54,575 nucleotides of DNA from the NCBI RefSeq assembly GCF_003254575.1, contig NZ_QJUA01000039.1, positions 1-54,575 on the forward strand, given 5' to 3'. The translations under genes and the position numbers were made by a program. The notes beneath the pieces are model-generated. The model ran no database searches, was not told the origin of the DNA, and was given only the letters and a program-made list of their open reading frames with translations. The stretch's first letter is position 1, and each line of letters begins with the position of its first letter. Source of the stretch: Mycobacterium kyogaense. GTDB lineage: Bacteria; Actinomycetota; Actinomycetes; Mycobacteriales; Mycobacteriaceae. Below are positions 23,181-31,289 of this stretch, piece by piece.

Positions 23181-25172
23181 GTGCCCGTGCCCGCGCCAGT
23201 CACCTGGGTGACCGCACCCGACGAACCCGCGCTGGCACAGCTGGACGCGGGCGTGCGCGACCGCTCGGGGGCGGCTCTGATCGGGCCCGCCGGCGTCGGC
23301 AAGACGTGGCTGTTGCGCCGGGCGGCCGAGCGGCTGGCGTCGGACTTCCCGCGGGTCGACTGGGTGCGCGCGACGGCGACGCGGACGGCGATTCCGTTCG
23401 CCGCCGTCGAACATCTCGTCGACGTTCCCGACACCGGCAAGACGGCAGCGGTCCTACGGGCGGCGCGGAACCGTCTCGGTGACGGTCGCCTGCTCGTGGT
23501 CGACGATGCGCACCTGCTCGATCCGCTGTCGGCGGCGCTGATCTATCAGCTGGCGGTCGGCGCGACGGTGCGCATCCTGCTGTCGGCCAGCGTCTCGGCC
23601 AACCCGGTACCCGCCGAGGTCAGCGCACTGTGGCGCGACGGCCTGCTGTCCCGCATCGATCTCGAGCCGCCCGGGCACGACGACGACCGGTTGATGGCCC
23701 ATGTGGCGGACTTCGTCGACGCTGTGAGCCCGCAGGCGCGCCGGGTGCTCGAGTTCCTCGCGGTGTGCGATCCGCTGAGTCTCGAGGATGTCGCGGTGTT
23801 GACCAGTGCCGGCGCGGTCGACGACGCCGCGGCGGCGGGGGTGATCTCGGTCGACGACGACGGGGTGCGTCCCGCGCATCCGCTGTTCTGCGACGCGGTG
23901 CGCGCGGCGCTGGGCGGTCCTGAGCTCCGCCGGCTGCGGACGGCGGTGGTGGCCCGGCTGTCGCAGGCGGGTCCGCGCGGCGTGGTCGCGCGGCTGCGCC
24001 TGGCGGCGCTGGCCGTGGGAAGCGACAACCCGCCGCCGGTCGCGCAGGTGTGCGCCGCGGCAGCGGATGCGCTGCGACTCGGCGATCTGGAGCTCTCCGA
24101 GCGGCTGGGGCAGGCGGCCCTGGCTCAGTCGCCCGATCTGGGCGCCCGCCTCACGGTCGGCTACGCGCTGGCGTGGCAGGGCCGCGGCCGGGACGCCGAC
24201 GCGGTGCTGGCCGAGGTGGAGCCCGGCGAGCTGACCGAGGACGAGATGCTGGCGTGGGCGCTGCCGACAGCGGCCAATCAGTTCTGGATGTTGTCGGAGC
24301 CCGAGCGGGCGACGGCCTTCCTGCAGGCCACCCGCGGCAAGGTGAGCTCACCGGCGGCGCGCACCACGCTGGACGCGCTGTCGGCGACCTTCGCGATGAA
24401 CGCCGGCAACCTCAGTAGGGCCGTCGAGCTCGCTGACGAGGTGCTGGGCTCCTCGGTCGCCGACGACACCGCGGTGGGCTGGGCGGGTTCGACGGCGGCG
24501 CTGTGCGCGGCCCGCATGGGGCGGTTCGCCGATGTCGACGCGCTGGCCGAGCGTGCGATGTCGGCCGGCCAGCCGGGGTTGCTGCGATTCACCAGTGGCT
24601 TCGGCCAGACCTCCGCGCTGCTGATGGCCGGGGAGCCCGAGCGTGCGCTGGAACTGGCGCGCCATCTCACCGATTTCGCCCAGCGCCGGCAGCCCGGCCG
24701 CGCGATCGGCGAGGTGCTGGTGGCCGACGTCCTGATCGCCACCGGCCAGACGGCGCAGGCGGTGGCGCTGCTGCGGCGGTCCGCCGCGACGCTGGCCCCG
24801 ACGGGATACTCGTGGGGGCCGCTGGCCTGGATGCTGCTCGCGCAGGCGCTCGGCCGGCTCGGCGAGACCGTCGAGGCGGGAAAGGCGTTGTCGCGCGCGG
24901 AATCTCGGCACGGCCTCAAGTCGATGCTGTTTGCGCCTGAGTTGGCCCTGGCGCGGGCGTGGACGATGTCGGCGCGCCGCGACGCCCACGGCGCGGTAGC
25001 CGCGGCCAGGGATGCAGTCAAGGCCGCCGAGCGCGGCGGCCAGGAGGCCGTCGCTCTGCGCGCTGCGGCCGACGCGGTGGCCCTCGGAGATCCGCGCGCG
25101 GGCGAGACGCTGACTCGGATCGCGCAGCAGGTGCCCTGTGCCTTCGGCCGCGACGCGGTGGCCGGCCTCTAA
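23181..25172 (+). CDS. STAND/MalT-like ATPase without DNA-binding domain (Rv1204c-like)
   Basis: A 663-residue protein. An AAA/STAND P-loop domain (Walker A GPAGVGKTW near residue 35-43; Walker B LLVVDDAHLLD near 102-112) leads into a winged-helix-like region and a long alpha-helical repeat half (about 280-650) resembling TPRs. Large LuxR-type (LAL) regulators have this layout but end in a LuxR helix-turn-helix, which is missing here: the protein stops after a helical segment DAVAGL. It may therefore act by protein contact or through another DNA-binding partner. It ends tail-to-tail with the ABC-F gene, the two stops overlapping in CTAA at 25169-25172. Confidence 0.75.
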   Translation: MPVPAPVTWVTAPDEPALAQLDAGVRDRSGAALIGPAGVGKTWLLRRAAERLASDFPRVDWVRATATRTAIPFAAVEHLVDVPDTGKTAAVLRAARNRLGDGRLLVVDDAHLLDPLSAALIYQLAVGATVRILLSASVSANPVPAEVSALWRDGLLSRIDLEPPGHDDDRLMAHVADFVDAVSPQARRVLEFLAVCDPLSLEDVAVLTSAGAVDDAAAAGVISVDDDGVRPAHPLFCDAVRAALGGPELRRLRTAVVARLSQAGPRGVVARLRLAALAVGSDNPPPVAQVCAAAADALRLGDLELSERLGQAALAQSPDLGARLTVGYALAWQGRGRDADAVLAEVEPGELTEDEMLAWALPTAANQFWMLSEPERATAFLQATRGKVSSPAARTTLDALSATFAMNAGNLSRAVELADEVLGSSVADDTAVGWAGSTAALCAARMGRFADVDALAERAMSAGQPGLLRFTSGFGQTSALLMAGEPERALELARHLTDFAQRRQPGRAIGEVLVADVLIATGQTAQAVALLRRSAATLAPTGYSWGPLAWMLLAQALGRLGETVEAGKALSRAESRHGLKSMLFAPELALARAWTMSARRDAHGAVAAARDAVKAAERGGQEAVALRAAADAVALGDPRAGETLTRIAQQVPCAFGRDAVAGL

Positions 25173-26770
25173 CGAACGCGTCCCGCGTCCAGACACAGCG
25201 TGCGGTCCACGCCGATGGCCGCGAGGAACGCCTCGTCGTGGCTCACGACGACGAACGCACCCCGGTAGGCCTGCAGGGCCTGTTCGAGCTGGGCGACGCT
25301 GACGAGGTCGAGGTTGTTGGTCGGTTCGTCGAGCAGCAGCAGCTCGGGTGCGGGTTCGGCGAACAGCACGCACGCCAAGGTGGCGCGCAATCTCTCGCCG
25401 CCCGACAGTGTCGCGACCGTGCGATCGACCGCGTCGTCTCCGAACAGGAACTGCGCCAACAGATGCCGGCGGCGCGTCACCGACAGGCTCGGCGCGTGGG
25501 CGGCGAGATTGTCGGCCAGCGTAGCGTTGTCGTCGAGCAGGTCGAGCCGCTGCGACAGGTACGCCACCCGGCCACCCGAGCGGTCGACCGTGCCGCGATC
25601 GGGTTCCAGTTCGCCGAGCAGAACCCGCAGCAGCGTGGTCTTACCGCTGCCGTTCGGACCGGTGAGCGCGATACGCTCTGGTCCACGGATCGAGAAATCG
25701 ACGCCGGCGAGCACCTCGCGATCGCCGCGTGCCACCGCGATCTCATTGCAGCGCAGGATCATCCGACCGGACGGCACCTCGGTGTCCGGAAGATCGAGGG
25801 TCAGTGTGTCGTCGTCACGCAGCAGCGCTTCGGCCTCGCCCAGCCGGGTCCGCGCGTCGTCGACCCGCCGGGCGTGCACATCATCGGCACGGCCCGCGCT
25901 CACCTGCGCACGTCGCTTCATCGCGCCCGCAACGATTTTCGGTATCCCCGCGTCGGGGAGTGATCGCTGCGCGGTACCGCTGCGCCGGTCGGCCCGCTCG
26001 CGGGCCTGCTGGCGATCGCGCTTCTGGCGTTTGAGGTGCTGCTCGGCCTGGCGGACCGCGCTGCGCGCGGCGCGGTCGGCGGCGTCGACGGCGTCTCGGT
26101 AGGCGGTGAAATTTCCGCCGTACGAGGTGATCTCGCCGCCGCGTAGCTCGGCGATGTGGTCCATCCGGTCGAGCAGCGCTCGGTCGTGACTGACCAGCAG
26201 GAGGCAGCCAGTGAAGTCGGCGAGCGCATCGTGGAGTCGACTCCGCGCGCCGTCATCGAGGTTGTTGGTCGGCTCGTCGAGAAGTAGTATCTCGCTGCGC
26301 CGCAGCAATTCTCGGGCAAGGCCCAGGGTGACCACCTCGCCACCCGAGAGGGTACGCAGGGAGCGGCGGAGTCCGATGTGGCCGAGCCCGAGACGGTCGA
26401 GCTGGGCGTGGGCGCGCTCCTCGACGTCCCAGTCGTCGCCGATGGCGGTGAACACCTCGTCACGGGAGTCCCCGGCCGTCAACGCCTCCAGCGCGGCGAG
26501 TACGTCGGCGATGCCGAGAAGGTCGGCGACGGTGCGATCGTCGAGCAGCGGCAGGGTCTGCGACAGATAGCCGACGGTGCCGTCGGCGCTGACCGATCCC
26601 GCGGCCGGAACGAGTTCACCGGCGGCCAGGCGCAGCACCGTGCTCTTGCCGGCGCCGTTGGGCGCGATCAGGCCGGTGCGGCCGGGACCTGCGGCGAAGG
26701 ACACATCGGTGAACAGCGGGGTCTCGTCGGGCCAGGAGAACGAGACGTGCGAGAAGACGATTGATGGCAT
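25169..26770 (-). CDS. ABC-F family ATPase, probable ribosome-protection protein
   Basis: A 533-residue soluble protein of two ABC domains and no membrane segment. Domain 1 has APNGAGKST (about 37), LSGGEVVTL and LLLDEPTNNLDD. Domain 2 has GPNGSGKTT (about 370), LSGGERLRA and LLLLDEPTNNLDL. Between them lies the charged linker (about 235-345, with KRQKRDRQQARERADRR) that in antibiotic-resistance ABC-F proteins reaches the ribosomal P/exit site. A housekeeping translation factor such as EttA is less likely, because the linker is long and a leader peptide precedes the gene. The linker type suggests macrolide, lincosamide or pleuromutilin protection, but specificity cannot be read. The gene lies 78 bp downstream of dapE. 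Confidence 0.87.
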   Translation of the reverse strand: MPSIVFSHVSFSWPDETPLFTDVSFAAGPGRTGLIAPNGAGKSTVLRLAAGELVPAAGSVSADGTVGYLSQTLPLLDDRTVADLLGIADVLAALEALTAGDSRDEVFTAIGDDWDVEERAHAQLDRLGLGHIGLRRSLRTLSGGEVVTLGLARELLRRSEILLLDEPTNNLDDGARSRLHDALADFTGCLLLVSHDRALLDRMDHIAELRGGEITSYGGNFTAYRDAVDAADRAARSAVRQAEQHLKRQKRDRQQARERADRRSGTAQRSLPDAGIPKIVAGAMKRRAQVSAGRADDVHARRVDDARTRLGEAEALLRDDDTLTLDLPDTEVPSGRMILRCNEIAVARGDREVLAGVDFSIRGPERIALTGPNGSGKTTLLRVLLGELEPDRGTVDRSGGRVAYLSQRLDLLDDNATLADNLAAHAPSLSVTRRRHLLAQFLFGDDAVDRTVATLSGGERLRATLACVLFAEPAPELLLLDEPTNNLDLVSVAQLEQALQAYRGAFVVVSHDEAFLAAIGVDRTLCLDAGRVR

Positions 26771-26777
26771 GCAAGAA

Positions 26778-26823
26778 CTCTCGAGACGTGCGGACAGTGT
26801 CAGCGGGGGCGTCAGCGAGAGAG
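26778..26823 (-). promoter_or_regulatory. Candidate attenuator stem sequestering the ABC-F ribosome-binding site
   Basis: On the minus strand the leader-ORF codons CTCTCTCG (26823-26816) are complementary to CGAGAG (26783-26778), the only Shine-Dalgarno-like sequence of the ABC-F gene, 7 nt before its ATG. Pairing would hide the start. A ribosome stalled on the four-codon leader would cover the upstream strand and free the site. This is inference from base pairing only. Confidence 0.45.
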
Positions 26824-26826
26824 CAT
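26812..26826 (-). CDS. Four-codon leader ORF (MLSR) before the ABC-F gene
   Basis: ATG CTC TCT CGC TGA begins exactly 6 nt after the TACCCT hexamer at 26833-26838, so transcription should start at its ATG and it would be translated as a leaderless ORF. Very short leader peptides are known upstream of resistance genes such as erm and msr. It ends 41 nt before the ABC-F ATG. Confidence 0.45.
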   Translation of the reverse strand: MLSR

Positions 26827-26847
26827 GGGTCCAGGGTAACCGGACCC
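26827..26847 (-). promoter_or_regulatory. ABC-F promoter: -10 enclosed in an inverted repeat
   Basis: The minus strand has GGGTCC (26847-26842), 9 nt containing the -10 TACCCT (26838-26833), then GGACCC (26832-26827). The perfect 6-bp arms around the -10 suggest an operator, or a weak hairpin after dapE, which ends at 26849. An AT-rich stretch (TACTTAAT in a GC-rich setting, about 26855-26862) sits near the -35, as in WhiB7-dependent promoters. Confidence 0.45.
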
Positions 26848-26848
26848 G

Positions 26849-27913
26849 TCAACCGATTAAGTACCGCCGCAACGTCTCGGTGACGGAGGTGATCTGCGTG
26901 ACGTCGACGTGTTCGTCGACACGGTGCGCGGTGTTCGGGTCTCCTGGGCCGTAGTTGACGGCCGGCACACCCAGCGCCGCGAACCGGGACACGTCGGTCC
27001 AGCCGTACTTCGCGCGTACGGCTCCCCCGGCGGCCTGCACCAGCGCGGCCGCGGCAGGGCGAGTCAGCCCGGGCAGGGCGCCGGCGGCGGAGTCGGTCAT
27101 CTCGATCGTCACGTCGAGCCCGTCGAACACCTCGAGCACATGGGCGTACGCGGCATCCACGGAACGGTCGGGGGCGAACCGGAAGTTCACTGTGACCGAG
27201 GCTGCGTCGGGGATGACGTTGCCGGCGATACCGCCGTCGATGCGCACCGCCGAGAGTCCCTCGCGATACACGCAACCGTCGATGTCGACGCTGCGGGCCT
27301 GGTAGTGCTGCAGCCTGGTCAGTACCGCTGCCAACTTGTGAATCGCGTTGTCGCCCAGCCATGATCGCGCCGAGTGAGCACGCGTACCGGTCGCCCGGAC
27401 GACGACCCGCAACGTGCCCTGGCAGCCGGCTTCGATGAGTCCGCCCGATGGTTCGCCGAGGATCGCCACGTCGGCGGCCAGCCAGTCGGGCAGTTCGCGT
27501 TCGATGCGGCCGAGCCCGTTGGCCGACGCCTCGATTTCCTCGCAGTCGTAGAAGACCAGCGTGATGTCATGCGCGGGTTCGGTGACCGTCGCCGCCAGAT
27601 GCAGGAACACCGCGTCGCCGGACTTCATGTCCGAGGTGCCGCAGCCGTACAGGAGGTCGCCGTCACGGCGGCTGGGCACGTTGTCGGCGGCGGGCACGGT
27701 GTCGGTGTGTCCGGCCAGCAGCACCCGCGACGGCTTTCCGTACTGCGTGCGAGCCAACACTGCGTCTCCGTGCCGGACGATCTCGAATCCGGTGGTCTGC
27801 GCGCGTAGTGCGGCCTCGATCTCGTCGGCGATGCGCGTCTCGTGGCGGGATTCGCTGGGAATGTCGACCAGCGCCGCGGTCAACGCGATCGGGTCACCGT
27901 GAAGGTCGAGCAC
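26849..27913 (-). CDS. dapE: Succinyl-diaminopimelate desuccinylase DapE
   Basis: A 354-residue M20 metallopeptidase-like enzyme. Metal ligands lie in LLAGHTDTVP, GTSDMKSGD, FYDCEEIE (catalytic Glu pair) and GEPSGG, with the last His in NTAHRVDEHV. A lid domain occupies about residues 175-290. It hydrolyses N-succinyl-LL-diaminopimelate in the lysine/peptidoglycan pathway, downstream of DapD and DapC, both also in this window. GTG 27913 is preceded by TAACGT at 8 nt. In M. tuberculosis dapE and dapD are near neighbours; here about 4.4 kb lies between them. Confidence 0.95.
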   Translation of the reverse strand: MLDLHGDPIALTAALVDIPSESRHETRIADEIEAALRAQTTGFEIVRHGDAVLARTQYGKPSRVLLAGHTDTVPAADNVPSRRDGDLLYGCGTSDMKSGDAVFLHLAATVTEPAHDITLVFYDCEEIEASANGLGRIERELPDWLAADVAILGEPSGGLIEAGCQGTLRVVVRATGTRAHSARSWLGDNAIHKLAAVLTRLQHYQARSVDIDGCVYREGLSAVRIDGGIAGNVIPDAASVTVNFRFAPDRSVDAAYAHVLEVFDGLDVTIEMTDSAAGALPGLTRPAAAALVQAAGGAVRAKYGWTDVSRFAALGVPAVNYGPGDPNTAHRVDEHVDVTQITSVTETLRRYLIG

Positions 27914-27921
27914 GAGACATC

Positions 27922-27927
27922 ACGTTA
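27922..27927 (-). promoter_or_regulatory. -10 element of the dapE promoter
   Basis: TAACGT on the minus strand, 8 nt before the dapE GTG. It suggests a leaderless or near-leaderless transcript. Confidence 0.4.
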
Positions 27928-27967
27928 GTCGGTTCGCTAGCGTGGGACCGCGCTGGGAAGGAGCTCG

Positions 27968-28321
27968 ATGCCGCCATCGGAGCAGGACCCCGACTATCGG
28001 TTCACGCTGGCCAATGAACGTACCTTCCTGGCCTGGATTCGGACCGCGCTGGCGCTGATCGCCGGTGGCGTCGCCGTCGTGCAGTTCGCCCCGGCCTTCG
28101 GGATCGCCGGGGTGCGCCATCTGCTCAGCGTGGTGCTCACCGCGGGCGGCGGTGTGCTCGCCGTGTTGGCCGTGCACCGGTGGCGGGTGGTGCAGGACGC
28201 GATGCGCCGCGGCGGCGACCTGCCGACCACCCGTGTACCCGCGGCGCTTGCCGCCGGTATCGCCGTCGTCGCGCTCGGCGTGCTGGTGGTGCTGGTGATC
28301 TGGCCACCGACCGGGCACTGA
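27968..28321 (+). CDS. DUF202 membrane protein
   Basis: A 117-residue protein with the DUF202 opening DYRFTLANERTFLAWIRTALALIAGG and three membrane helices (about residues 30-48, 55-75, 92-112). DUF202 domains are also found at the end of eukaryotic VTC polyphosphate polymerases; the bacterial role is unknown. GGAAGGAG lies 5 nt before the ATG. It forms a pair with the next DUF202 gene, one base between stop and start. Confidence 0.88.
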   Translation: MPPSEQDPDYRFTLANERTFLAWIRTALALIAGGVAVVQFAPAFGIAGVRHLLSVVLTAGGGVLAVLAVHRWRVVQDAMRRGGDLPTTRVPAALAAGIAVVALGVLVVLVIWPPTGH

Positions 28322-28322
28322 C

Positions 28323-28628
28323 GTGGCGGAGAAGCCGGGGTTGCAGACGGAGCGCACCCTGCTGTCGTGGGAGCGCAGCGCGTTGGGCCTGCTCGTCGGT
28401 GGCGCGTTGATGCTGATCCGCCACCACGGCCCGCCCATCGCGGGCGGACCGTGGTTGGCGGCGTCGGCGGGACTGCTGGCCGTCGCGGTGCTGGTGCTGG
28501 GTTACCGGCGTTCGCGCCGCATCCGGCCCGGCGCCGTCGAGGTACCGGCGCTGGAGGTCCGGGTGCTCGGCTACGGGACAGCGGCGTTCGCGGCGGCCGC
28601 TGCGGTGGCGCTGGCCCTTTCGGTGTGA
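28323..28628 (+). CDS. Second DUF202 membrane protein
   Basis: A 101-residue protein with the related opening LQTERTLLSWERSALGLLVGGALM and three membrane helices. It starts with GTG one base after the upstream DUF202 stop, so the pair is translated together and likely forms a hetero-oligomer. It ends 4 bp before the stop of the convergent transaminase gene. Confidence 0.85.
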   Translation: MAEKPGLQTERTLLSWERSALGLLVGGALMLIRHHGPPIAGGPWLAASAGLLAVAVLVLGYRRSRRIRPGAVEVPALEVRVLGYGTAAFAAAAAVALALSV

Positions 28629-28632
28629 TCCG

Positions 28633-29652
28633 TCAGTACTGGATCGCCTCGATCAGCGGTGACGGTTCGTCCATCAGCGCCCAGAACCGGTCGCGGATGG
28701 CGACCGTCATCGGTCCCGGCTCACCGCTGCCGATGGGCTCACCGTCGAGGGTGTTGATCGGCGTGACGCCGCCGGCGGTGGTGACCGCCATGATCTCGTC
28801 GGCGTCGTAGAGCTCGTGGCTGGTGACGTCGCGCAGGCTCGCCTCGATGCCCATCGCGTCGGCGATCTCGAACACGGTCTTGCGGGTGATGCCGGGCAGC
28901 GCGTTGCGCGACGGGGACGCCAGCTTCCCGTCCTTGACGATGCACACGTTGAACCCGGGACCCTCGGCCACGCAGCTGTCGGAGTCCAGCAGGATCGCGG
29001 TGCGGGCACCGCGGTCCTTGGCCTCGAAGCTGGCTGCGGTCAGGTCGCCCCACTGGTAGTTCTTGATCGTCGGGTCGACGGTGTTGCGGCCGGCGCGCCG
29101 CACGTGGCGCGGGACGACGGCGGTGGTGCCGAAGATCTGCTCGTGCGGGGGGAACGCCCACAGGTAGGGAATCGCGTAGATGTACACCTGGTGGGTCAGC
29201 TTCGACAGGTCCTTCTCACCCTTGCGTCGACCGTAGCCGCGGGTGACGGTCAGGTTCACGAAGGACTCGCGAAGCTGCGACATGCTGACGCACTTCTTGG
29301 TGATCTCGGCGAGTTCGTCCTTGCTCATCCCCGCGTCCAGGCGCAGCTTGCGGGCGCCGTCGAGGAGCCGGTCCAGGTGGTCGCCGAGCCGGAAGATGTT
29401 GCCGTGCCATACGTGAGCGACGGTGTAGGTCAGATCGGAGTGCCCGAAGCCGGTGTCGAAGATCGAGATCCGCGCGTCCTCGGCGGGGATGAACTCGCCT
29501 TCGATCCACGCGACGCCGCCGGCGTACGGGCTCGAGGTGTCGAGTTCGTAGTCGCTGTACTGGATCACCGAACCGGGCGGAGTGTCCTCGCGGATCGCGC
29601 CGGGCTCGACGGCGACCAGGTTCGAGGTGCCGAGTTCTTGTGTGGTGGTCAT
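28633..29652 (-). CDS. (R)-selective amine transaminase, fold class IV
   Basis: A 339-residue PLP enzyme. It matches closely, from memory, the (R)-amine transaminase of Mycobacterium vanbaalenii and the Arthrobacter ATA-117 group: YSDYELDTSS, GGVAWIEGEF, FDTGFGHSDLTYTVAHVWHG, the PLP lysine in DPTIKNYQWGDL, and EGPGFNVCIV and TTAGGVTPI in the C-terminal half. Such enzymes move an amino group from an (R)-amine to pyruvate. A branched-chain aminotransferase is the alternative, but the HVWHGN region favours the amine class. ATG 29652 has AAAGGA upstream. It follows the APC permease gene by 29 bp on the same strand. Confidence 0.88.
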   Translation of the reverse strand: MTTTQELGTSNLVAVEPGAIREDTPPGSVIQYSDYELDTSSPYAGGVAWIEGEFIPAEDARISIFDTGFGHSDLTYTVAHVWHGNIFRLGDHLDRLLDGARKLRLDAGMSKDELAEITKKCVSMSQLRESFVNLTVTRGYGRRKGEKDLSKLTHQVYIYAIPYLWAFPPHEQIFGTTAVVPRHVRRAGRNTVDPTIKNYQWGDLTAASFEAKDRGARTAILLDSDSCVAEGPGFNVCIVKDGKLASPSRNALPGITRKTVFEIADAMGIEASLRDVTSHELYDADEIMAVTTAGGVTPINTLDGEPIGSGEPGPMTVAIRDRFWALMDEPSPLIEAIQY

Positions 29653-29681
29653 GAAGTGGTCCTTTCGGGAACTATCGGGAA

Positions 29682-31184
29682 TCAGTTGAAGCCGTGGGTT
29701 TTGGCGTAGTCCGGTCCGGCATCGCCGCTGGCGAGCCGCTTGCGCAGCCCGGTCACCGACCAGAGGCCGACGAGCACCAGAAGACCGAGGAAGACGTATC
29801 CGTTGCCTGCGAACTGCGGCAGGAGGATCAGCGCCGCGCACACCGCCGCGAACGCGATGAGGGCGACCACGGCGACCGGCACGCGGGCCCTGCCGAGATC
29901 GAACGTGCCCGGCTCGGGCGCGGGGATGGAGCCCCGCCGCGTGCCGATCAGCACGGCGACCGTCTGCAGGAAGTACATCGCGCACACCGCCAGCGACGAC
30001 AGACCGAGGATCAGGAAGAACGCCTTCTCACTGACGAGGGCCGACAGCAGCAGGATGGTCGACAGACCGAACATCCCGAGCACCGCGTAGGTGGGTGTGC
30101 GGTTCGACGGGGACACGTGGCGCCAGACGTGCGAGAACGGCAGCATGTTGTCGCGGGCCATCGAGTAGGTGAGCCGGGTCGCCACAAGGATGTTGGCCAG
30201 GATGCACGCCAGGACGTTGGTCAGGGCCACGGCGACGACGATCTTGCTGACCAACGGGCCGGCCTGCTGGGTGATGATCTCCTCGATGGGAGCCGCCGAG
30301 GCGGCCTGGACGGCGTCCTGGTCTTTGATGGCCAGCACGTAGACGACGTACATCAGGAATTCGATGACGATCGAGGCGGTCAGCGCATAGAACATCGTCC
30401 GGGGAATGACCTTGCGGGCGTTGATGGTCTCCTCGGCGACGTCCGCACAGGCCTCGACGCCGATCAGTCCGAAGAAGGGCCCGAGCGAAGCCGCCAACCA
30501 GGCCAGGATGTACGCACTGTGGTCGCCGGACTCGCCGCCGGTGAACAGTACCGAGACCGGCTGATGGTTGTCGGGCGACGAGAACGCGATGATCGCGACG
30601 AGAATTGTGGCGCCGACGGTGATGACCAACTCGAGGCTCACACCGATGTTGTTGACCATGGTGGCGAATCGAACGCCGTACAGGTTGATCATCATGCAGA
30701 TGGCCATCACGCCGATCGCGACGAGGATTTGCGCGGTCTGGGTCATATTCCAGCCGAACAAGCTGCCGAGATACCCCGACAGGATGAAGCCGACGCCGGT
30801 CATGCCGCAAATCCACCCAGCGAGGGCCAATATGCCCGTGAACAACGCCATCGAGGAGCCGACGAGGCGGCTGGTCCATTGGTAGGAATAGCCGGCCAAC
30901 GGGATCTTGGCGGACAGGTCGGAAGCGATGAACGTCCAGATCAGGAACACTGCGGCCGCGAGCAGCAGGGTCCACACGAAGGGTCCGCCCGCTGTGAAGT
31001 AGCCGGCGCCGAAGCCGGTGAAGACCGCGGTGGTCGCGCTGATGGTCGCAAAGCCGAGCGCGAAGGACGCCAGTCGTCCGACGGATCTATCGAGCTTCTG
31101 CGTGTAGCCGAACTCTTCGAGCTTGGCGTCCTCGCCTCCGCTCGACGGTTGCGAATGAGTGGGAGAGGTCAGGGCATCGGTCAT
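29682..31184 (-). CDS. APC-superfamily amino acid/amine permease
   Basis: A 500-residue permease with 12 hydrophobic segments. The first helix region, FALGFATISATTAVFTGFGAG, and the GVEACADVAEETINARKVIPR loop are typical of the APC family. It likely imports the amine or amino acid that the co-directional transaminase consumes. ATG 31184 follows a CTGGAG site; an upstream in-frame codon at 31217 lacks one. The 105-bp gap behind it separates it from the LysR gene of the same strand. Confidence 0.9.
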   Translation of the reverse strand: MTDALTSPTHSQPSSGGEDAKLEEFGYTQKLDRSVGRLASFALGFATISATTAVFTGFGAGYFTAGGPFVWTLLLAAAVFLIWTFIASDLSAKIPLAGYSYQWTSRLVGSSMALFTGILALAGWICGMTGVGFILSGYLGSLFGWNMTQTAQILVAIGVMAICMMINLYGVRFATMVNNIGVSLELVITVGATILVAIIAFSSPDNHQPVSVLFTGGESGDHSAYILAWLAASLGPFFGLIGVEACADVAEETINARKVIPRTMFYALTASIVIEFLMYVVYVLAIKDQDAVQAASAAPIEEIITQQAGPLVSKIVVAVALTNVLACILANILVATRLTYSMARDNMLPFSHVWRHVSPSNRTPTYAVLGMFGLSTILLLSALVSEKAFFLILGLSSLAVCAMYFLQTVAVLIGTRRGSIPAPEPGTFDLGRARVPVAVVALIAFAAVCAALILLPQFAGNGYVFLGLLVLVGLWSVTGLRKRLASGDAGPDYAKTHGFN

Positions 31185-31289
31185 GTTCACTCCAGGTGAG
31201 AGGCATCGGTTGAACACCTGATGACAGGAAAACGCCGTTGGCCGTTCACCGGAAGTTCGATGTTTTGATCTGGTGATAACCGCGGCTTA

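Noticed and set aside
29694..31199. A 501-codon open frame opposite the APC permease
   Set aside because: Asp/Arg/Gln-rich shadow of a hydrophobic protein; no start signal or motif.
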